From Acidobacteriota bacterium (lineage in GTDB: Bacteria > Acidobacteriota > UBA890), in contig JADFNY010000225.1 of assembly GCA_022563115.1 (NCBI GenBank), forward strand, positions 1 through 6,323: DNA of 6,323 nt. The letters run 5' to 3'. The position numbers and the translations under genes are program-made. Positions within the stretch are counted from its first letter, which is position 1. Each line of letters opens with the position of its first letter. This document shows, one piece after another, positions 4,561-6,323 of this stretch. The notes under the pieces were generated by a model, which had not been told where the DNA came from, did no database searches, and saw only the letters and a program-made list of their open reading frames with translations.

Positions 4561-6323
4561 CAGGAAACGCAGTTGTGGTTGTTCTTCGATCCGAGGCGCT
4601 CCAGGAGCGCGACGGCGTCGGGAAACGGAGAGATCCTCGACACCGGACCATTCGCCATGTCGGCTGCGGTCTGGCCGCGTCGGCTAACGACGGTGACATC
4701 GGCCCCGTTCTCTATAAGATAGAGGATCATCTCGTTGTCGCCGCGCGAGGCAGCATGGTGCAGCGCCGTGTAACCGTTGTAGTCGCGCGCGTCGAGGTCA
4801 GCATCAAGTTCCTCGATCAGATACCGAACCACCGACAACCAAGCATCGGGGGCGTGCCGGTGGGCGTTGCCGGCGAAGCCGGTACCGTAGCCGACCCCCG
4901 ATGCGGCGTGGATGGCGAAAACTCCCGGCCCGCCCACCGGTACCGGCGGTAGGCCGGATGGATCGACGGGTTCCGGCTCCCCTGCGCGCGAAGCTTCCGC
5001 CTCGGAGCCACTGCCGACGCGAAAGAAGTTGCCGACGGTGCCCGGCCGGCGCGGCCGCTGCCCCGGCGGTCCACCGGATTGCCCCCCAGCTCCTCGGCGC
5101 CGCCGCGGCTCCGGAGCCAAGGTCGGGAGGTTCTCATCGGCGCCGTATGTCACCAGCAGCCGCATGGCTTCGATATCGGTCGCGTAGGCAGCGCGCCAGA
5201 ACGCGGTGGAGCCCTCGGTATTCACCAGGCCGCAGTTTCCGTTGCCGCAACCGGTGTACACCATGTACCAGGGGTGCTTGTCGATGCGGGCGTCCGGGTC
5301 GGCACCGGCGTCGAGCAACGCCGCCATCAGATCGAGGTAGGTCGTCTGCTGCAGGCTCATCTCCTGTGGCTGCGGGAACCGCGTTCGCGGCTGCCACTGC
5401 GCGTTGACCGCCGCCCACAGCGGGGCAACGCCGTTTTCGTCCGCCTTGAGGTTGGGATCAGCGCCGCGCTCGAGCAGCAGCATGGCGACATCGAACTGAC
5501 CGTTGATCGTCGCCATCAGCAGCGACGTCGTTGCGTCGCCCGCGCTCGGCTGATCAACATCCGCCCCGCCATCGAGTAGCGCCCGCACCGACTCGATGTG
5601 CCCCTGCCTCGTTGCGTGCAACAGGGCCGTCAGACCGCCCCTGCTAATGGTCGGCGGACGGCGAAAAGACGCAACCTCGTCCTCCTCTTCCGCCTCCGCT
5701 GGCGGCAATTCGCCGGCAAGAAAGAGGTCGCGCGCCGCCAACACGGCCATCTGCATCTGGGCGGGCGTGATCTTCTCCCAGCCGCCGGCGGAAAACGCCT
5801 CCAATACCTTGCGCTGGCGATCATCGGCGGCACCGCCCATTGCATAGAACCACTCCGGGTCGAGAACCCTGCTGGCGATCGACGGGTCGGCACCCGCATC
5901 GAGCAACACGGCGATCGCTTCGGCGCGGTTCTGGGCGGCGGCGAAGACCAGCGGCGTTTGCCTCCATTCAGCCTCGCGGGCGTTGGCGTCGGCACCTCGC
6001 TCCAACAACAGCCTCACGACGTCGACGTTGCCGGACGCGGCGGCCAAATGGAGGGGCATTGCTCCGGTGGTGGAGGTCGGGATATCGGGGCTGCCGCCGT
6101 AGGTCAGCAGAAGCTCGACAACCGCGGCGTTGCCTGCCCTGCTCGCCACGTGCAGCGGCGTGTAGGCGCCGATACGGGTGGTGGCCTCGGCGTTGGCGCC
6201 GGCGTAGACGAGCATCTCGGCGATCTCGGTGTCGCCGCGCTCGGCGGCCCAATGAAGCGCCGTCATGCCGTCGCCCTGCGCGGCGTTGACGTCCGCACCT
6301 TGCGGCAGCAGCGCCCGCACCGT
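4557..6323 (-). CDS. Ankyrin-repeat protein with C-terminal CVSC, partial (5' end outside window)
   Basis: The frame is open to the right edge and begins in mid-ankyrin repeat (VRALLPQGADVNAAQGDG), so the GTG at 6320 is not a true start. Counting from that codon, 587 residues remain. About eleven ankyrin-like repeats are visible, the clearest at 18-50, 51-84, 85-118, 120-148, 228-260, 263-294, 369-398 and 516-548. They are interrupted by an insert at 152-226 (DPEWFYAMGGAADDRQR, then an acidic stretch near 208-215), by long loops near 305-330 and 346-366 (with CGNGNC, Cys358 and Cys363), and by a Pro/Gly/Arg-rich linker at 401-463. The chain ends KNNHNCVSC (Cys584, Cys587). Ankyrin repeats mediate protein binding; no enzymatic domain is seen. 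I recall similar proteins with the same C-terminus in acidobacterial genomes, of unknown function (not searched). Signal peptide and full length cannot be judged. It is convergent with the asparaginase gene across the repeat, with a TAG stop in the repeat's right-hand CTAG. Confidence 0.9.
   Translation of the reverse strand, partial: TVRALLPQGADVNAAQGDGMTALHWAAERGDTEIAEMLVYAGANAEATTRIGAYTPLHVASRAGNAAVVELLLTYGGSPDIPTSTTGAMPLHLAAASGNVDVVRLLLERGADANAREAEWRQTPLVFAAAQNRAEAIAVLLDAGADPSIASRVLDPEWFYAMGGAADDRQRKVLEAFSAGGWEKITPAQMQMAVLAARDLFLAGELPPAEAEEEDEVASFRRPPTISRGGLTALLHATRQGHIESVRALLDGGADVDQPSAGDATTSLLMATINGQFDVAMLLLERGADPNLKADENGVAPLWAAVNAQWQPRTRFPQPQEMSLQQTTYLDLMAALLDAGADPDARIDKHPWYMVYTGCGNGNCGLVNTEGSTAFWRAAYATDIEAMRLLVTYGADENLPTLAPEPRRRRGAGGQSGGPPGQRPRRPGTVGNFFRVGSGSEAEASRAGEPEPVDPSGLPPVPVGGPGVFAIHAASGVGYGTGFAGNAHRHAPDAWLSVVRYLIEELDADLDARDYNGYTALHHAASRGDNEMILYLIENGADVTVVSRRGQTAADMANGPVSRISPFPDAVALLERLGSKNNHNCVSC

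Noticed and set aside
4448..4687. Small plus-strand open frame starting in the repeat
   Set aside because: It starts with GTG without a ribosome site, lies in a repeat, and its second half is antisense to the ankyrin gene.
4932..5120. Pro/Gly/Arg-rich segment of the ankyrin protein as a frameshifted or inserted region
   Set aside because: The frame stays open and ankyrin repeats resume in the same frame on both sides, so it reads as a flexible linker.

Overview
The window is GC-rich bacterial DNA with five protein-coding genes: two cut by the window ends and three complete. Several things point to a free-living, GC-rich, Gram-negative-type bacterium. One protein is a lipobox protein carrying a c-type haem motif, a copper monooxygenase-like core and TPRs. 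Another is a large ankyrin protein ending in CVSC. A third is a secreted asparaginase. From memory of similar gene sets, with no search run, Acidobacteriota (for example Vicinamibacteria-like genomes) is my best guess; the sequence alone does not prove it.

Layout from left to right: (1) the last 56 codons of a probable M28-family zinc peptidase (+), ending at 173; (2) a 32-base gap filled by an 8-bp inverted repeat; (3) a complete arginase (+, 206-1117); (4) a short repeat copy starting at the arginase stop codon; (5) a convergent 698-residue lipoprotein gene (-, 1187-3283), with a cytochrome c domain, a PHM/DBH-like two-copper domain with a full apparent ligand set, and six TPRs; (6) a 52-base divergent promoter region with a 10-bp palindrome; (7) a complete secreted, divergent L-asparaginase (+, 3336-4406); (8) a longer copy of the same repeat (about 4403-4560) filling the whole convergent gap; (9) the C-terminal 588 residues of a multi-ankyrin protein (-, 4557 to beyond 6323). 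No stretch over 300 bases lacks a gene. I saw no tRNA, rRNA, CRISPR array or transposase.

Functionally, the plus-strand genes share a theme of peptide and amino-acid breakdown with nitrogen release: peptidase, arginase (arginine to ornithine and urea) and asparaginase (asparagine to aspartate and ammonia). The minus-strand genes look like envelope or periplasmic proteins of unknown role. The points most worth a second look are the haem-copper-TPR lipoprotein and the repeat family whose ends coincide with the TAG stop codons of three genes.
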